Made by a program: the position numbers and the translations under genes. 64,000 nucleotides of DNA from Pedobacter kyonggii (GTDB lineage Bacteria > Bacteroidota > Bacteroidia > Sphingobacteriales > Sphingobacteriaceae), in the NCBI RefSeq assembly GCF_004310665.1, contig NZ_SIXF01000001.1:310001-374000 (forward strand), read 5' to 3'. The stretch's first letter is position 1. Every line of letters begins with the position of its first letter. Shown in pieces: positions 63,365 through 64,000 of this stretch. Under the pieces are notes generated by a model. It was not told the origin of the DNA and made no database searches. It saw nothing but the letters and a program-made list of their open reading frames with translations.

Positions 63365-64000
63365 TTAAACGCCCAAAGTCCAACCTTTGCGGTATTCGCG
63401 TTTCACAAATTGGTTTGCTTCATCAAAATTGGTCACCTTCATATTTACTTTATCCCAAAGCATTTTGATATCCCTACCCGGGTAACTGATTTTACCTGCT
63501 GCATCTCTGCGTTGTACATCTGTACCCCTAATCGCCAGATTGGCAATCAATAAAGTTTCGGTAAGTGGTCCGGCAATTTCAAATGGTGAGCTCAGTTCCA
63601 TTTTTCCATAACCGGCAATGGCGGCCTCGGCAAATTGAGTATAATGCCCTTCTTCCTGATTAGCGATACGTGGAATAGTGATTTTCGTTCTATCTGATTC
63701 GTTGCGCGAGAGTGGTAACAACTTTGGATTTTTGCCATAGGTTTCACAGATCATCTTACCTCTTGTGCCGATAAAAAGCACACCATTATCGCCAAAACTT
63801 TCATTAGGTCCCAATTCTTCCGGACGCTCAGGCTTAATGCCTCCATCCATCCAATGCACCTGAACCTCGTGTTTGGTTTTTGGCGTTTTAGCGAAAGTCA
63901 AAATGACATGGCTTGATGGTGGACAGCTTTCTGGCAAGTAAGCGCGTTTAAATTCATCAACATATACACTTCCTACACTACATTCTACGCTGATTGGAGT
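63365..64000 (-). CDS. Gfo/Idh/MocA-family oxidoreductase (C-terminal part)
   Basis: The frame is open to the window edge, so only the C-terminal 211 residues are seen. TPISVECSVGSVYVDEFKRA at the edge, VHWMDGGIKPERPEELG and GVLFIGTRGKMICETYGK fit the C-terminal domain of Bacteroidota dehydrogenases of this type. The N-terminal NAD-binding half lies outside. It precedes the second dehydrogenase by 8 bp. Confidence 0.85.
   Translation of the reverse strand, partial: TPISVECSVGSVYVDEFKRAYLPESCPPSSHVILTFAKTPKTKHEVQVHWMDGGIKPERPEELGPNESFGDNGVLFIGTRGKMICETYGKNPKLLPLSRNESDRTKITIPRIANQEEGHYTQFAEAAIAGYGKMELSSPFEIAGPLTETLLIANLAIRGTDVQRRDAAGKISYPGRDIKMLWDKVNMKVTNFDEANQFVKREYRKGWTLGV

Overview
The window reads as chromosome of a Bacteroidota bacterium, most likely a Pedobacter-like member of the Sphingobacteriaceae. 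The evidence is promoters of the TTTG / TAnnTTTG type instead of sigma-70 boxes, few Shine-Dalgarno sequences, a FecI-FecR-STN receptor trio, an ORF6N-family gene, a short NuoG, and many AT-rich intergenic palindromes. Genus is inferred from gene content only.

Layout. 1-12929: the nuo operon for respiratory complex I on the minus strand, in the order A-B-C-D-E-F-G-H-I-J-K-L-M-N, with nuoN cut by the window edge. It is interrupted between nuoF and nuoG by a decayed ORF6N gene with palindromes. nuoA is set apart from nuoB-N by a terminator-like hairpin and a second promoter. 12962-18898: an energy-transduction cluster (ExbB, two ExbD, TonB, a small membrane protein, a phosphate-binding-like lipoprotein, a TPR protein). 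19067-20692: pckA. 20981-21776: two unknown genes. 22169-27702: the threonine operon (thrA fused aspartokinase/homoserine dehydrogenase, a DinB-like gene, thrB, thrC), preceded by an Ile/Thr leader peptide and attenuator. 27889-35346: a tail-fibre-chaperone-like protein, a PLP decarboxylase, then metF and metH behind a SAM-I riboswitch. 35426-45612: mixed chromosomal genes including a Bax-inhibitor-like protein, murQ, an S41 protease, a histidine-decarboxylase-like enzyme, two GNATs, der, a TlpA-like thioredoxin and era.

45634-46262 holds a tandemly duplicated tRNA-fMet / tRNA-Glu pair. The second tRNA-Glu is the left attachment site of an 8.2-kb integrative element (46241-54494). A 22-bp copy of the tRNA 3' end marks its right border. 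The element is badly decayed: its tyrosine recombinase is frameshifted and split by the 3' remnant of a group II intron (intact domain V), and a DUF2971-like gene and an AlbA/RecG-like ATPase gene are frameshifted. It also carries a very regular ~820-bp repeat array and an intact pair of exported proteins, one a lipoprotein with an HExxH metalloprotease-type motif.

Right of the element (54595-59949) lies a ferric-siderophore uptake operon (FecI sigma factor, FecR anti-sigma, STN-type TonB receptor, PepSY membrane protein) with a near-ideal promoter. The TonB/ExbB/ExbD proteins of the left part would be plausible energy suppliers for such a receptor. The window ends with an exported DUF1593-type hydrolase and two Gfo/Idh/MocA oxidoreductases, the last one incomplete.

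A recurring theme is repeat-derived sequence: at least five palindromic REP-like families, plus a second class of intergenic hairpins made from degenerate 4-10-base words. One such word block appears to have been inserted in frame into metH.
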